Origin: Actinomadura alba
Lineage (GTDB): Bacteria > Actinomycetota > Actinomycetes > Streptosporangiales > Streptosporangiaceae
DNA length: 64,000 bases
Assembly (NCBI RefSeq): GCF_014323705.1
Contig: NZ_JABVEC010000035.1
Coordinates: forward strand, 1 to 64,000
Reading direction: 5' to 3'
The notes beneath the pieces are model-generated. The model worked only from the letters and a program-made list of their open reading frames with translations. It made no database searches and was not told the origin of the DNA. Made by a program: the position numbers and the translations under genes. Below, piece by piece: positions 51,206 through 60,049 of the stretch (its first letter is position 1; the number at the start of each line of letters is the position of its first letter).

Positions 51206-52202
51206 CAAGCACCTCCAGAAGGGTGTCGTTGGTGCGGGCGTCGCGTACCGCGATCCGGAGCCATTCCGGGCCGAGACCGGGGAAGGTGTCGCCCCGGCGC
51301 ACGGCGTGACCGCGCTCGCGCAGCAGGGCCCGCAGTTCTCCGGGGCCGCGGACGCACAGGAAGGACGCGCGGGCCCCCGGCACCACGTGCAGGCCGCGAG
51401 CGCCGAGGGCCGTGGCGAACCGTTCCCGTTCGGCGCCGAGGCCCGCGGCCCAGGTGCCGGCCTCCGTGACCGCCTCGGGAGAGCAGCACGCCTCGATCGC
51501 GACGAGCGCGGGAGCCGACACGGCCCACAGCGGCTGCGCCCGCGCCAGTTCGGCGACCAGGGCGGCCTCGGCGAGAACGTAACCGGCCCGCAGTCCGGCC
51601 AGCCCCCAGGTCTTGGTGAGGCTGCGCACGATCGCGAGGCCGGGCCCGCCGTGCGAGGCCAGGCTCTCGGATTCGCCGGGCACGCAGTCCATGAACGCCT
51701 CGTCGACCACGACCAGCCGGCCGGGCCGGACGAGGCCGAGGACGCCCGCCGCCGGATGCAGGACCGAGGTCGGGTTGGTCGGATTTCCGATCATGACGAG
51801 GTCGGCGTCCGCCGGGACAGCGGCCGGGTCGAGAGTGAAGCCGCCGCCGAGCACCGCGCGCTCGACCGGGTGGCCCGCGGCCCGCAGGGCCGCCTCGGGC
51901 TCGGTGAACTGCGGATGTACGACGACGGCGCGGCGCGGTGCCAGCGCCCGCGCGAGCAGGACGAACGCCTCGGCCGCCCCCGCCGTGAGCAGGACCTCAT
52001 CGTCGGGCCTGCCGTGCCGCCGGGCGACGGCGGCCCGGGCCGGGCCGGGCCGGGGATAGGCGGCCAGGTCGTCGACGGATCGGCGCAGCCGCTCGGCGAG
52101 CCAGGCCGGCGGCGTCCCGCCACGCACGTTGACCGCGAAGTCCACGAGCCCGCCGCCGACCTCGGCGTCGCCGTGATGCCCGAGATCTATGTCTGTGTCC
52201 AT
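51189..52202 (-). CDS. cobC: CobC-type PLP aminotransferase / threonine-phosphate decarboxylase-like
   Basis: The 337-residue fold-type I PLP enzyme has VMIGNPTNPTSVLHP, VVDEAFMDCVPGE and the Schiff-base Lys in SLTKTWGLAGLRAGY. Related proteins (CobC/CobD) supply the aminopropanol arm. The start at 52202 (MDTDIDLGHHGDAEVGG) is where homology begins. The upstream in-frame extension to 52448 is the translation of a dispersed DNA repeat and is rejected. The gap to cbiX is filled by that repeat. Confidence 0.9.
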   Translation of the reverse strand: MDTDIDLGHHGDAEVGGGLVDFAVNVRGGTPPAWLAERLRRSVDDLAAYPRPGPARAAVARRHGRPDDEVLLTAGAAEAFVLLARALAPRRAVVVHPQFTEPEAALRAAGHPVERAVLGGGFTLDPAAVPADADLVMIGNPTNPTSVLHPAAGVLGLVRPGRLVVVDEAFMDCVPGESESLASHGGPGLAIVRSLTKTWGLAGLRAGYVLAEAALVAELARAQPLWAVSAPALVAIEACCSPEAVTEAGTWAAGLGAERERFATALGARGLHVVPGARASFLCVRGPGELRALLRERGHAVRRGDTFPGLGPEWLRIAVRDARTNDTLLEVLDDLDF

Positions 52203-52306
52203 GGCCTCGCTCCGCTCGGCGGCTCGGGGCGCCTTGACGCGCTGTCTTCCCTCGTCGCTCACTCGCTCGTACCTCGCTCCCTCGCTCCTCAGTCCAGACA
52301 GTGCGG
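52199..52306 (-). repeat. Dispersed repeat, copy B
   Basis: The reverse strand of this segment matches 45130-45232: CTGGACTGAGGAGCGA, GAGCGACGAGGGAAG and GCGCGTCAAGGCGCC, ending GAGGCCAT on the cobC start. It occupies almost the entire cbiX-cobC gap (52203-52326). Confidence 0.75.
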
Positions 52307-52326
52307 CGCCCCTCGCGGACTCGGCT

Positions 52327-53232
52327 TCAGTGGGCGTGGGCATGACCGTGTCCGTGCGTGGGATCGTCGGGATGGTGGTGGGGTCGTTGCGGGGCGCCGA
52401 CGCGGTCGGCGAAGCCCGGCATGGCGATCCGGTAGACGCAGGTGTCACAGTTCATCCGGATGTCGCCGACGAGCGCCTCCTCGTATCTCTCCGCCACCAG
52501 GTCGGCGAGTTCGTCGCAGTCGCCGATCACCTCGGCGCACCGTACGTCGAACCCCGGATGGCCGGCCGCGTACTCCCGCGCCTGCGCCACCACGCGGTCC
52601 GGCAGGACGCCCGGGAACAGGAAGTACGGCAGCACGACCACGCGCCGCGCACCGAGCCGCCGGCAGCGGTCCAGGCCGGCGGCGACGCCCGGCCAGGCCA
52701 GTGACACGAACGCCGGCTCGGTGCCGTGACCGCCCGCGCCGTCCGCACCGCGGGACCACCGCGTCTCCCAGAACAACCGGGCGACCTTGTGCACCTCGGC
52801 GTTGGCGTCCGGATCGGTGGAACCTCGCCCCACCAGGAGGACCGCGGTGTCCGGCCCTCGCTCGGCCGGATCGAGGACCGCGTCCAGCCGCTGCTCCAGC
52901 AGCGAGAGCAGGGCGGGATGCGGGCCGAGCGGCCGACCGTACGCGTAGGACAGCCCGGGATGGCGCGACGGTTCCCGGTTCATCGCGGCGGGGATGTCGC
53001 CCTTGCCGTGCCCGGCCGCGACCAGGACCAGCGGCACGGCCGCGACCCGCCGGTGACCGCGCCCGTACAGCTCGGCGACCGCGTCGGTCAGCGGCGGCCG
53101 GGACAGTTCGATGAACCCTCCGGCCACCTCGACCGGCATCCGGCCGCGCAGCCGGTCGACGAACCGTCCGAACTCGGCGACCCCCTCGTCGTCGCGGGTT
53201 CCGTGCCCGACCACCAGCAGCGGCGGTTTCAC
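52327..53232 (-). CDS. cbiX: Sirohydrochlorin cobaltochelatase CbiX, long form with His-rich tail
   Basis: The 301-residue protein has the duplicated chelatase fold with catalytic His in VVGHGTRD (about 9-11) and AAGHGKGD. It inserts cobalt into sirohydrochlorin, the early cobalt-insertion route. The C-terminus carries MNCDTCVYR (CxxC, possible cluster) and a tail of histidines (PHHHPDD, THGHGHAHAH) that could store or deliver metal. GTG 53232 overlaps the cobH stop by 4 bp. Confidence 0.93.
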   Translation of the reverse strand: MKPPLLVVGHGTRDDEGVAEFGRFVDRLRGRMPVEVAGGFIELSRPPLTDAVAELYGRGHRRVAAVPLVLVAAGHGKGDIPAAMNREPSRHPGLSYAYGRPLGPHPALLSLLEQRLDAVLDPAERGPDTAVLLVGRGSTDPDANAEVHKVARLFWETRWSRGADGAGGHGTEPAFVSLAWPGVAAGLDRCRRLGARRVVVLPYFLFPGVLPDRVVAQAREYAAGHPGFDVRCAEVIGDCDELADLVAERYEEALVGDIRMNCDTCVYRIAMPGFADRVGAPQRPHHHPDDPTHGHGHAHAH

Positions 53233-53861
53233 CGGTCCTCCTCCTTCAGCTCGTCCTCGCGATCGCCGCCGGCGTACGGGCCGGCGTACAGAAGCGCGTT
53301 CACCGCGGCCGCCGCCTGCGCGGAGCCGCCCTTCTCGGAGACGTTGCTGAGCTGGGGCAGGCCGCTCGCCCGCAGCGCCGCCTTGGCCTCGGCCGCGCCG
53401 ACGAACCCGACGGGCAGGCCGATCACCAGAGCGGGCGCCACCCCGAGCGAGATGATCTCTTCCAGTGCCGTGGGCGCGCAGCCGGCCACCCAGACCGCAC
53501 CCGGCCCCACCTCGGCGTACGCAAGACGTACGGCGGCGGCGGACCGGGTGATCCCGGACTCACCGGCCATGCGCGCCGCGGCCGGGTCGCCGATGCGGCA
53601 GACCGCCGCACGGGCGGTCACTCCGGCGGCGACCATGGCCACGTCGGTGACGAGTGCCGCCCCCGCCCGCAGGGCCTCCTGCCCGCGCACCAGGTCGGCC
53701 TCGTCGGCGACGATGTCCGCGGCGTACTCGAGGTCGGCGGTGGCGTGGATCACCCGCTCGACGACCGCCCGCCGCAGTGGCGGCATCGTGGACAGGTCGA
53801 TCCGCGAGCGCAGGATCTCGTACGACCGGACCTCGATGGGATGCGGCTCGCGGGTGCTCAT
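53229..53861 (-). CDS. cobH: Precorrin-8X methylmutase
   Basis: The 210-residue protein moves a methyl group from C-11 to C-12, forming hydrogenobyrinate or its cobalt form. The catalytic His is His39 in VERVIHATADLEY. GVTARAAVCRIGD and PVGFVGAAEAK are family motifs. ATG 53861 overlaps the ferredoxin stop by 4 bp. The upstream extension to 53906 runs through the ferredoxin gene and is rejected. Confidence 0.94.
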   Translation of the reverse strand: MSTREPHPIEVRSYEILRSRIDLSTMPPLRRAVVERVIHATADLEYAADIVADEADLVRGQEALRAGAALVTDVAMVAAGVTARAAVCRIGDPAAARMAGESGITRSAAAVRLAYAEVGPGAVWVAGCAPTALEEIISLGVAPALVIGLPVGFVGAAEAKAALRASGLPQLSNVSEKGGSAQAAAAVNALLYAGPYAGGDREDELKEEDR

Positions 53862-54046
53862 GAGGTGATCTCCTCGATCGCGTCGACTGGACAGACCTCG
53901 ACGCACTCACCACAGCCGGTGCAGAGCTCGTCGAGCACGAGCAGCGGGTCGCCGTGCGGGCGGATCGCTCGCTCGGGGCAGGTCAGCAGGCAGGCGCCGC
54001 ACCCCTGGCACCGCGTGGTGACGACCACGCCGCTGATCACGCCCAC
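53858..54046 (-). CDS. Small 2[4Fe-4S] ferredoxin
   Basis: The 62-residue protein has two 4Fe-4S motifs: Cys13/16/19/23 (CQGCGACLLTC) and Cys42/45/48/52 (CTGCGECVEVC). It should pass electrons to an enzyme of the corrin pathway; which one is not known. It starts at a GTG that overlaps cbiG-cobJ by 10 bp and ends overlapping cobH. A second GTG at 54040 is possible. AGGGGGT lies upstream. Confidence 0.92.
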   Translation of the reverse strand: MGVISGVVVTTRCQGCGACLLTCPERAIRPHGDPLLVLDELCTGCGECVEVCPVDAIEEITS

Positions 54047-55890
54047 TTATACCCCCTGGGGGTGACAAATCGCCCCGCCACCGTCCGGCTGCGGCTGGAT
54101 CCGACGATCACCACGGTGAACATGTCGACCCCGGCCGGATCGATCTCGTCCAGCGTGGTCAGCGTCATGCTCTCCCCCGGCCGGGTGGCGTTGCGCACGT
54201 AGCCGACCGGCGTCGTGGGCGGCCGGTGCTCGGCGAGGATCGACAGCGCCTTCGGCAGCTGCCAGTCCCGCGCGCGGCTGCGCGGGTTGTAGAAGCAGAC
54301 CGTGAAGTCGCCCTCGGCGGCGGCGCGCACCCGCCGCTCGATGACCTCCCACGGGGTGTGCAGGTCGGAGAGCGAGATGTAGGCATGGTCATGGCCGAGA
54401 GGGGCGCCGAGCAGGCCCGAAGCGGCCACCGCGGCGGTGATGCCCGGGACCCCCTCCACGACGATGTCCGCCGAGGCGAAGTCGAGGGCGGGGGCCGCCA
54501 TGGCGTAGACCCCGGCGTCACCGGATCCGATGAGCGCGACCGCCCGCCCGCGCCCAGCCTCTTCCACCGCGGTACGGGCCCGTTCCTCCTCCTGGCCGAG
54601 GCCGCTCTCGATGGTCCTCGTGCCGGGACGGAGCAGGTCGCGGACCTGGTCGACGTACTGGTCGAGGCCGACGACGATCGAGGCCCTCCGCAGCGCCGCC
54701 TCGGCGCGCGGGGTCAGCAGGTCGCGAGCGCCCGGCCCGAGGCCCACGAGGGTCAGCCGGCCCTTGGGGGTCAGCCGCGCGACGGCGACCGTGGCGGCCG
54801 CCGACTTCCGCTTGCCGACGACCAGCTCCGCGGCCCGGCCGTGTGTACGGGCGCCGTGTGTACGGGCACCGAGGATCGCGGCGGCCTCGGCGACACTGGG
54901 CGTGCCCACCTCGGCCCGCACGATCTCGGAGGGATTCGGCACGTCGATCGCGGCGAGCGCGTCCGCGGTGAAGGTGATCACCTCCCAGCCGCGCTGCCCG
55001 GCGGCTTCGAGGAGGCCTCCCTCGTCCGCCTTGAGATCGACTGTGGCGACGCACCGCACCGACGCCGGCGCGAGCCCGGCGTCGGACAGTGCCGCGTCGA
55101 TGAGCCCGCCCACCTCCGCCGAGGCCACGCCGCGGGCCGCGCCGACCCCGACGACCAGCGATTTGGGCCGCAGCACCAGGGTCGCCTCGGGGTCGGAGGG
55201 GTGGGCCGGGGTCCGGTCGTCGATCCGGATGAGCGCCCGTGCCCCGGCCCCCGCCGTGTCATCGCGGGCCGGGTCATCGCGGGCCGGGTCATCGCGGGCC
55301 GGGTCATCGCGGGCCGGGTCTTGCACGGTGACGTTGCCCGGCAGCGCGGGTACCGGCCAGGGACCCTGGTCGGCCAGGGCCACCGGCTCGCCGGACAGCA
55401 GGGCGGCGCCGACCCGGGCGAGCATCGAGGGGTTCTCGATCGTGCAGCCGAGGTCGGCGCCGAAGGAGTCGAGGGCGGGGATCCCGGCCGCGTCGGTCGC
55501 CGTGGTGACCACGGGCAGGGAGCCGAGCACGCCACCGACCCGGTCGGCCAGCGCGTTCGCGCCGTGGTGACCGCCGAGCACGGCCACCGCGAACCGCAGA
55601 GACTCGTCGACGCAGACGACGGCCGGGTCGTCGGCCTTGTGCCCGATCAGCGGCGCGAGGACCCGTACGGTGGCACCGACCGCGAGGAAGGCGACGACCG
55701 CGTCGCAGGCGTGCCACGCCGCCCGCAGCCCGTCGCCGGCCTTCTCGCCGGTGAACAACCGGACCTCGCCCGGCCACGCGGCGGCGAGCGCGGCGGCCGC
55801 GGTGCGGCCGCTCGCGGTCGCGGCGACGACGCCGATCACCTGCTCGCTCCCATGTTGACTCACGGGTCCCTCAGACGACTGTTCACTCAC
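54037..55890 (-). CDS. cobJ: CbiG-CobJ fusion: cobalt-precorrin-5A hydrolase and precorrin-3B C17-methyltransferase
   Basis: The 617-residue protein joins a CbiG domain (about 15-350, with VVAFLAVGATVRVLAPLIGHKADDPAVV and ENPSMLARVGAALLSG) to a CobJ domain (about 370-617). CobJ starts at LVGLGPGARDLLTPRAEAAL and has VIGLDQYV-type and FYNPRSRARDW motifs. Fusion of these steps is common in actinomycetes. Inserted repeats PARDD (four times) and GARTH (twice) are odd. I chose GTG 55890, which overlaps the cobL stop; GTG 55863 is possible. Confidence 0.92.
   Translation of the reverse strand: MSEQSSEGPVSQHGSEQVIGVVAATASGRTAAAALAAAWPGEVRLFTGEKAGDGLRAAWHACDAVVAFLAVGATVRVLAPLIGHKADDPAVVCVDESLRFAVAVLGGHHGANALADRVGGVLGSLPVVTTATDAAGIPALDSFGADLGCTIENPSMLARVGAALLSGEPVALADQGPWPVPALPGNVTVQDPARDDPARDDPARDDPARDDTAGAGARALIRIDDRTPAHPSDPEATLVLRPKSLVVGVGAARGVASAEVGGLIDAALSDAGLAPASVRCVATVDLKADEGGLLEAAGQRGWEVITFTADALAAIDVPNPSEIVRAEVGTPSVAEAAAILGARTHGARTHGRAAELVVGKRKSAAATVAVARLTPKGRLTLVGLGPGARDLLTPRAEAALRRASIVVGLDQYVDQVRDLLRPGTRTIESGLGQEEERARTAVEEAGRGRAVALIGSGDAGVYAMAAPALDFASADIVVEGVPGITAAVAASGLLGAPLGHDHAYISLSDLHTPWEVIERRVRAAAEGDFTVCFYNPRSRARDWQLPKALSILAEHRPPTTPVGYVRNATRPGESMTLTTLDEIDPAGVDMFTVVIVGSSRSRTVAGRFVTPRGYKWA
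55258..55317. repeat. 15-bp in-frame tandem repeat in cbiG-cobJ
   Basis: GTCATCGCGGGCCGG is repeated exactly four times (55258-55317). On the minus strand it encodes four PARDD units inside the CbiG part. Confidence 0.92.
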
Positions 55891-57124
55891 GCGTTCCCCA
55901 GACGACGAAGACGGGATTGCCCGCGGCGAGCCGGTGCACGTCGCCGGGCAGTGGCGACAGCCGGCTCGCCTGCAGTTGTACGGCCTCGGCGGTGAAGCCC
56001 GCCGTGGTGAGCGCGTCGAGCGACGGCCGTACCCTCTCGACGGCGGCGAGCGCCACGACCACGGAACGCAGTGCCCGGGCGGCGCACGCGGCCACCACGT
56101 CGGGGCCGCCGCCGCCGACGAAGACCGCGTCGGGATCGGGCAGGTGGTCGAGCACGGCGGGGGCGTCGCCACGCGACACGGCCACCTTGACGTGGTGTGC
56201 ACGCACGTTGTGCCTGATGCGGTCGCACGACGCGGCGTCCCGCTCAACCGCGATCACCGCGGCACCGAAGCGGGCGCACTCGATGGCCACCGAGCCGCTG
56301 CCCGAGCCGACGTCCCAGACCAGGTCACCGAGCCGCGGCCCGAGCCTGGCCAGCACGAGGGCCCGGACCTCGGCCTTGGTGACCACCGAGTTGCGGTGCT
56401 CGAACGCGGTTTCGGGCAGCGCCCACTCCGCGGGGCCGGGAGCGGCGCCCGCGAGCCACCTCCTGGGTCCGGTTCCGCGTCCCGCGTCGAGGACCAGCAC
56501 CACGTTGGGATCGCGCCAGGTACGGGTGGTGGCCTCGGCGGGACGGCAGCGGGTGACCCGCTCGTCCGGGCCACCGAGGTCCTCGCAGACGACGAACGAC
56601 CGGGGAGTCTGCGGCGCGAGCTCGCGGGCCAGCTCGGCCGGGCCGGCGCCGGGAGCGGTCAGCACCGCGACCTTGGGGTGGGCCCGGCAGGCGTTGACGG
56701 CACGGCGCAGGTCGCGGCCGTGCGCGGACACGACGAGGGCGTCGTCCCAGGGCAGGCCGGCGTGGGCGAAGGCCGCCGCGACCGACGAGACGGCGGGGAG
56801 CACCTCGGGATCGTGGCCGTGCTCGCGCAGCGCCCGCACGATCCCGAAGAACCCCGGGTCTCCGCTCGCCACCACCACGACCTGGGGAAGGTCGCCGGTG
56901 TCCTGTGGTGATCTCGCGGTCGTCCGCGTGGGAGGCGGAGGATGCACGGCGTCGATCTCGCCGAGGGCGGCGCTCACGTCGCCCATGACGACGCGGCGCG
57001 CGCCCTCGGGCGGTCGCACCGCGTCGAGGTGCCGGGCCCCGCCGACCACGAGCTCGGCCGCCTCCAGCCGCCGCCCGGCCGCCGCGGAGAGCGCGGTTCC
57101 GTCATGTCCGATCACGGTGATCAC
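55883..57124 (-). CDS. cobL: Precorrin-6Y C5,15-methyltransferase (decarboxylating), CbiE/CbiT fusion
   Basis: The 413-residue protein has an N-terminal CbiE methyltransferase (ITVIGHDGTALS, then VVASGDPGFFGI) and a C-terminal CbiT domain from about 245. The CbiT SAM motif is WDVGSGSGSVAIECARF. It methylates C-5 and C-15 and removes the C-12 acetate carboxylate. GTG 57124 overlaps the cbiD stop by 4 bp. The length fits CobL (about 400). Confidence 0.95.
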   Translation of the reverse strand: MITVIGHDGTALSAAAGRRLEAAELVVGGARHLDAVRPPEGARRVVMGDVSAALGEIDAVHPPPPTRTTARSPQDTGDLPQVVVVASGDPGFFGIVRALREHGHDPEVLPAVSSVAAAFAHAGLPWDDALVVSAHGRDLRRAVNACRAHPKVAVLTAPGAGPAELARELAPQTPRSFVVCEDLGGPDERVTRCRPAEATTRTWRDPNVVLVLDAGRGTGPRRWLAGAAPGPAEWALPETAFEHRNSVVTKAEVRALVLARLGPRLGDLVWDVGSGSGSVAIECARFGAAVIAVERDAASCDRIRHNVRAHHVKVAVSRGDAPAVLDHLPDPDAVFVGGGGPDVVAACAARALRSVVVALAAVERVRPSLDALTTAGFTAEAVQLQASRLSPLPGDVHRLAAGNPVFVVWGTRE

Positions 57125-58398
57125 GACGGCCCCCGCGCCAGCCGCCCGTACATGCCGATCATGCGCTGGCCGGTGAAGTCGACGAGCACGACCTGCGCGG
57201 CGATCAGGCCCGCACCGGTCGTGCCGGTCGTGCCGGTCGACTTCAACGCCCGCGGCTCACCCGCCGCACCGGCCTCCTCGCCGCCGGCGGTCGTGTCCGC
57301 GTAGCGCTCCAGTACGTTGGCGACCCGTCGGCAGAGCTCCCGGCCGCAGGGCCCGAGCAGGCCGGCCGCCTCCCAGAGCTCGTAGGCGTGCCGGGCGGTG
57401 TTGGCCCCCGCGACCTCGGCCGCCAGCTCGGCCGAGCCGCCCATGTCGGTGGTGATGTCGCCGAGCAGCTCGGTGGACACCCGGGAGCGGGTGTAGTGGG
57501 TCATCAGCACCCCGGAGGCGAGTTTGGTCAGCTTGCCGACCATGCCGACGAAGACCACCTGGGTGACCCCGTGCTCGACGGCACGGCGCAGCGCCGCGCC
57601 GGTGAAGTCGCCCACCTCGACGAAGCACACCTCGGGCAGCTTGGGCAGGAGCTTCATGGCGCCCCGCTCGGTGCGCCCGCCGGTGCAGAGCACGAGCGTC
57701 TTCTCCCCCTGTGCGGCGAGCACCGAGACGGCCTGCTCGACGCTGGCCCGCCACGACGCGGTGGAGAACGGCCGCACGATGCCGGTCGTGCCCAGGATGG
57801 AGATCCCGCCGAGTATCCCGAGCCGCTTGTTGGTCGTCTTGCGGGCCATCACCTCGCCGTCGGGGACCGAGATCACGACCCGCACGCCCCGGCCGGACCC
57901 CGGCTCGGCGATCTGCTCCGGCGCAGCGCCGGCGGGCGCGTCGAGCGCCTCGGCCACCGCCTGTGTGATCATCTGACGTGGTACGGGGTTGATGGCCGGA
58001 CCACCGAGCTCCAGGCCGAGGCCCGGCTTGGTGACGACACCGACGCCCTCGCCGCCGTCGAGCTCGATCCCCGCGCCGGGCCGCCAGCTCACGGTCGCGG
58101 TGATGTGCGCACCGTGGGTGACGTCGGGATCGTCCCCGGCGTCCTTGACCACGACGGCCGACGCCCGGGTCCGCTCCTCGTCGGTGTCGGGACCCTCCAC
58201 GGCGAAGGTCACCCGGTTGCCGGACGGCAGCGCGATCTCCACGTACCCCGGCAGCTCGTCACCGCGGAGCAGCAGCGTGGCGGCCTTCGCGGCGGCGGAC
58301 GCGCAGGACCCCGTCGTCCAGCCGGTGCGCAGCGCCTTCTGGCGCACCTTCATGGTGCGCGGCAGGTCCGGTTCACGCAGCTCGGGATGCTCGTTCAT
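57121..58398 (-). CDS. cbiD: Cobalt-precorrin-5B C1-methyltransferase
   Basis: The 425-residue CbiD begins after a short lead with LRTGWTTGSCASAAAKAA, the family hallmark. GVVTKPGLGLELGGPAINP and GGISILGTTGIVRPFS confirm it. It methylates C-1 in the early cobalt-insertion branch. A low-complexity STGTTGTTG stretch lies near residue 395. ATG 58398 overlaps the cobM stop by 4 bp. Extension upstream into cobM is rejected. Confidence 0.95.
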   Translation of the reverse strand: MNEHPELREPDLPRTMKVRQKALRTGWTTGSCASAAAKAATLLLRGDELPGYVEIALPSGNRVTFAVEGPDTDEERTRASAVVVKDAGDDPDVTHGAHITATVSWRPGAGIELDGGEGVGVVTKPGLGLELGGPAINPVPRQMITQAVAEALDAPAGAAPEQIAEPGSGRGVRVVISVPDGEVMARKTTNKRLGILGGISILGTTGIVRPFSTASWRASVEQAVSVLAAQGEKTLVLCTGGRTERGAMKLLPKLPEVCFVEVGDFTGAALRRAVEHGVTQVVFVGMVGKLTKLASGVLMTHYTRSRVSTELLGDITTDMGGSAELAAEVAGANTARHAYELWEAAGLLGPCGRELCRRVANVLERYADTTAGGEEAGAAGEPRALKSTGTTGTTGAGLIAAQVVLVDFTGQRMIGMYGRLARGPS

Positions 58399-59246
58399 GG
58401 TCGCCGACCCTCCCGGAGTTCCCGGCGGGCCGCGCGCTCGGCGCGCCGGAAACCGTGGAAGTGACCGGGGTGGTACAGGTGCGAGCGGGTCCCTCCGGCC
58501 GCCAGCGCCGGACCCACGAGCACGAGCGTGTGCTTCCACAGCTTGTGCTCTTTGATCGTGTCCGCCAGCTCGCCGAGCTCGCACCGCACGATCAGCTCGT
58601 CCGGCCACGAGCACTGGTAGGCGACGACGCAGGGAGTGCCGGGCGGGTATCCGCCGTCGAGCAGCTCGTCCTGCAGTTGCCCGGAGCGCGCCGCGGACAG
58701 GAAGAGCGCCATCGTCGTGCCGTGCCGAGCGAACTCGCGGACCTCCTCGCCCGGGGGCATCGGCGTCTTGCCCCCGCCCAGCCGGGTGAGGATCACCGAC
58801 TGCGCGACCTCGGGGATGGTGAGCTCACGGCCCACCCGCGCCGCGACCGCGCTGAAGCTCGACACCCCGGGGACGACCTCGGTCTCCAGGCCGAGCTCGG
58901 CACAGCGATCGAGCTGTTCCTGCAGCGCACCCCACAGGGCGGGATCGCCGGAGTGGACGCGCGCGACGGTCAGCCCCTCGGCGGCGGCCCGGCGGTAGTA
59001 GGGCAGCACCCCTTCCATCGGCAGCAGCGCGGAGTCGACGATCTCGGCGTCCGCGCGGGCGTGGTCGAGCACGTCGGGATGGACCAGGCTGGCCGCCCAG
59101 ATCACCACGTCGGCCTCGGCGATCGCGCGCGCGGCGCGGAAGGTCAGCAGGTCCGCCGCTCCCGGGCCGGCGCCGACGAAGCTCACCCTGCCGCCCACCG
59201 TGTCGCCCGTACTGCCGCTCACCGCGCCGGTCGTGGTCTCGCTCAT
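58395..59246 (-). CDS. cobM: Precorrin-4 C11-methyltransferase
   Basis: The 283-residue tetrapyrrole methylase has VSFVGAGPGAADLLTFRAARAI (SAM site), VVPGVSSFSAVAARVGREL and HLYHPGHFHGFR. It methylates C-11. The first 18 residues are Thr/Gly/Ser-rich filler. ATG 59246 overlaps the cobI stop by 4 bp. Confidence 0.95.
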   Translation of the reverse strand: MSETTTGAVSGSTGDTVGGRVSFVGAGPGAADLLTFRAARAIAEADVVIWAASLVHPDVLDHARADAEIVDSALLPMEGVLPYYRRAAAEGLTVARVHSGDPALWGALQEQLDRCAELGLETEVVPGVSSFSAVAARVGRELTIPEVAQSVILTRLGGGKTPMPPGEEVREFARHGTTMALFLSAARSGQLQDELLDGGYPPGTPCVVAYQCSWPDELIVRCELGELADTIKEHKLWKHTLVLVGPALAAGGTRSHLYHPGHFHGFRRAERAARRELREGRRP

Positions 59247-60049
59247 CGCAGCTTTCCTCCCCTTGTGTCGCGGCGTCCGGGCACGAGAAGCGTGGAGAGG
59301 TACGGGAGCGGGCCGTGGATGTCGCGGGCGACCCGCACGTCCTCACCGGGCAGTCCGAGGCGTGCCCCGTAGACCGCGTCGTCCAGCCGTCCCGTCTCCT
59401 TGAGCACCTCGTGCACCTCGCTCGCGACGCCGCCGAACTTGTACGCGACGACGGTGTCGCAGGTCTCCAGGGCCCGCCGGAACGACTCCACCCCGCCGGT
59501 CAGCGGCAGCAGCGCGACCGACTCGGTGCCCTCGGCGAGCACCGTCGCGGAGCGGGCGGCCAGATCCTGCATGGCGGTGATGCCGGGGACGGTCTCGACG
59601 ATGACCTCGGGCAGGGCGGCCCGTACGGTCTGCGCGAGATAGGTGAAGGTGGAGTAGACGTTCGGATCCCCGATGGTCACGAACGCCACCGCCCGCGCGC
59701 CGTCCGCGAACTCCGCCGCCACCCGGCCGGCGGCGTCGTCCCAGGCGGCCGCCCGCCGCTCGGTGACCCCTCCGCGGTCGTTCAGCGCGAAGACCACGCG
59801 GGTGACCTCGATGCCGTGGGCGTCGGCGACGGCCTCGGCGCGGCCCCGCTCATCGAGGGTCATGACCGGGGCGAGCACCACGTCGGCCTCGCGCAGCACC
59901 CGGAGCGCCTTGACGGTGACGAGCTCCGGATCGCCGGGGCCGAGCCCGACGCCGATCAGCCGCCGCCCTCCGCCGGGCGCGGTCTCGATGTCGCCGGCCG
60001 TACCGCCGGACCCACCGCCGGACATATCGTCGGTCACGCCGCCGGTCAT
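59243..60049 (-). CDS. cobI: Precorrin-2 C20-methyltransferase
   Basis: The 268-residue methylase has LIGVGLGPGDPELVTVKALRVL, VAFVTIGDPNVYSTFTYLAQ and PGITAMQDLAARS. It methylates precorrin-2 (or its cobalt form) at C-20, the first dedicated corrin step. The first 28 residues are Gly-rich and likely disordered. ATG 60049 overlaps the cobB stop by 4 bp. Confidence 0.95.
   Translation of the reverse strand: MTGGVTDDMSGGGSGGTAGDIETAPGGGRRLIGVGLGPGDPELVTVKALRVLREADVVLAPVMTLDERGRAEAVADAHGIEVTRVVFALNDRGGVTERRAAAWDDAAGRVAAEFADGARAVAFVTIGDPNVYSTFTYLAQTVRAALPEVIVETVPGITAMQDLAARSATVLAEGTESVALLPLTGGVESFRRALETCDTVVAYKFGGVASEVHEVLKETGRLDDAVYGARLGLPGEDVRVARDIHGPLPYLSTLLVPGRRDTRGGKLR

Noticed and set aside
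52203-52448. N-terminal extension of cobC
   Set aside because: The extra residues translate dispersed repeat copy B and part of cbiX. Homology to aminotransferases starts after MDTDIDLG.
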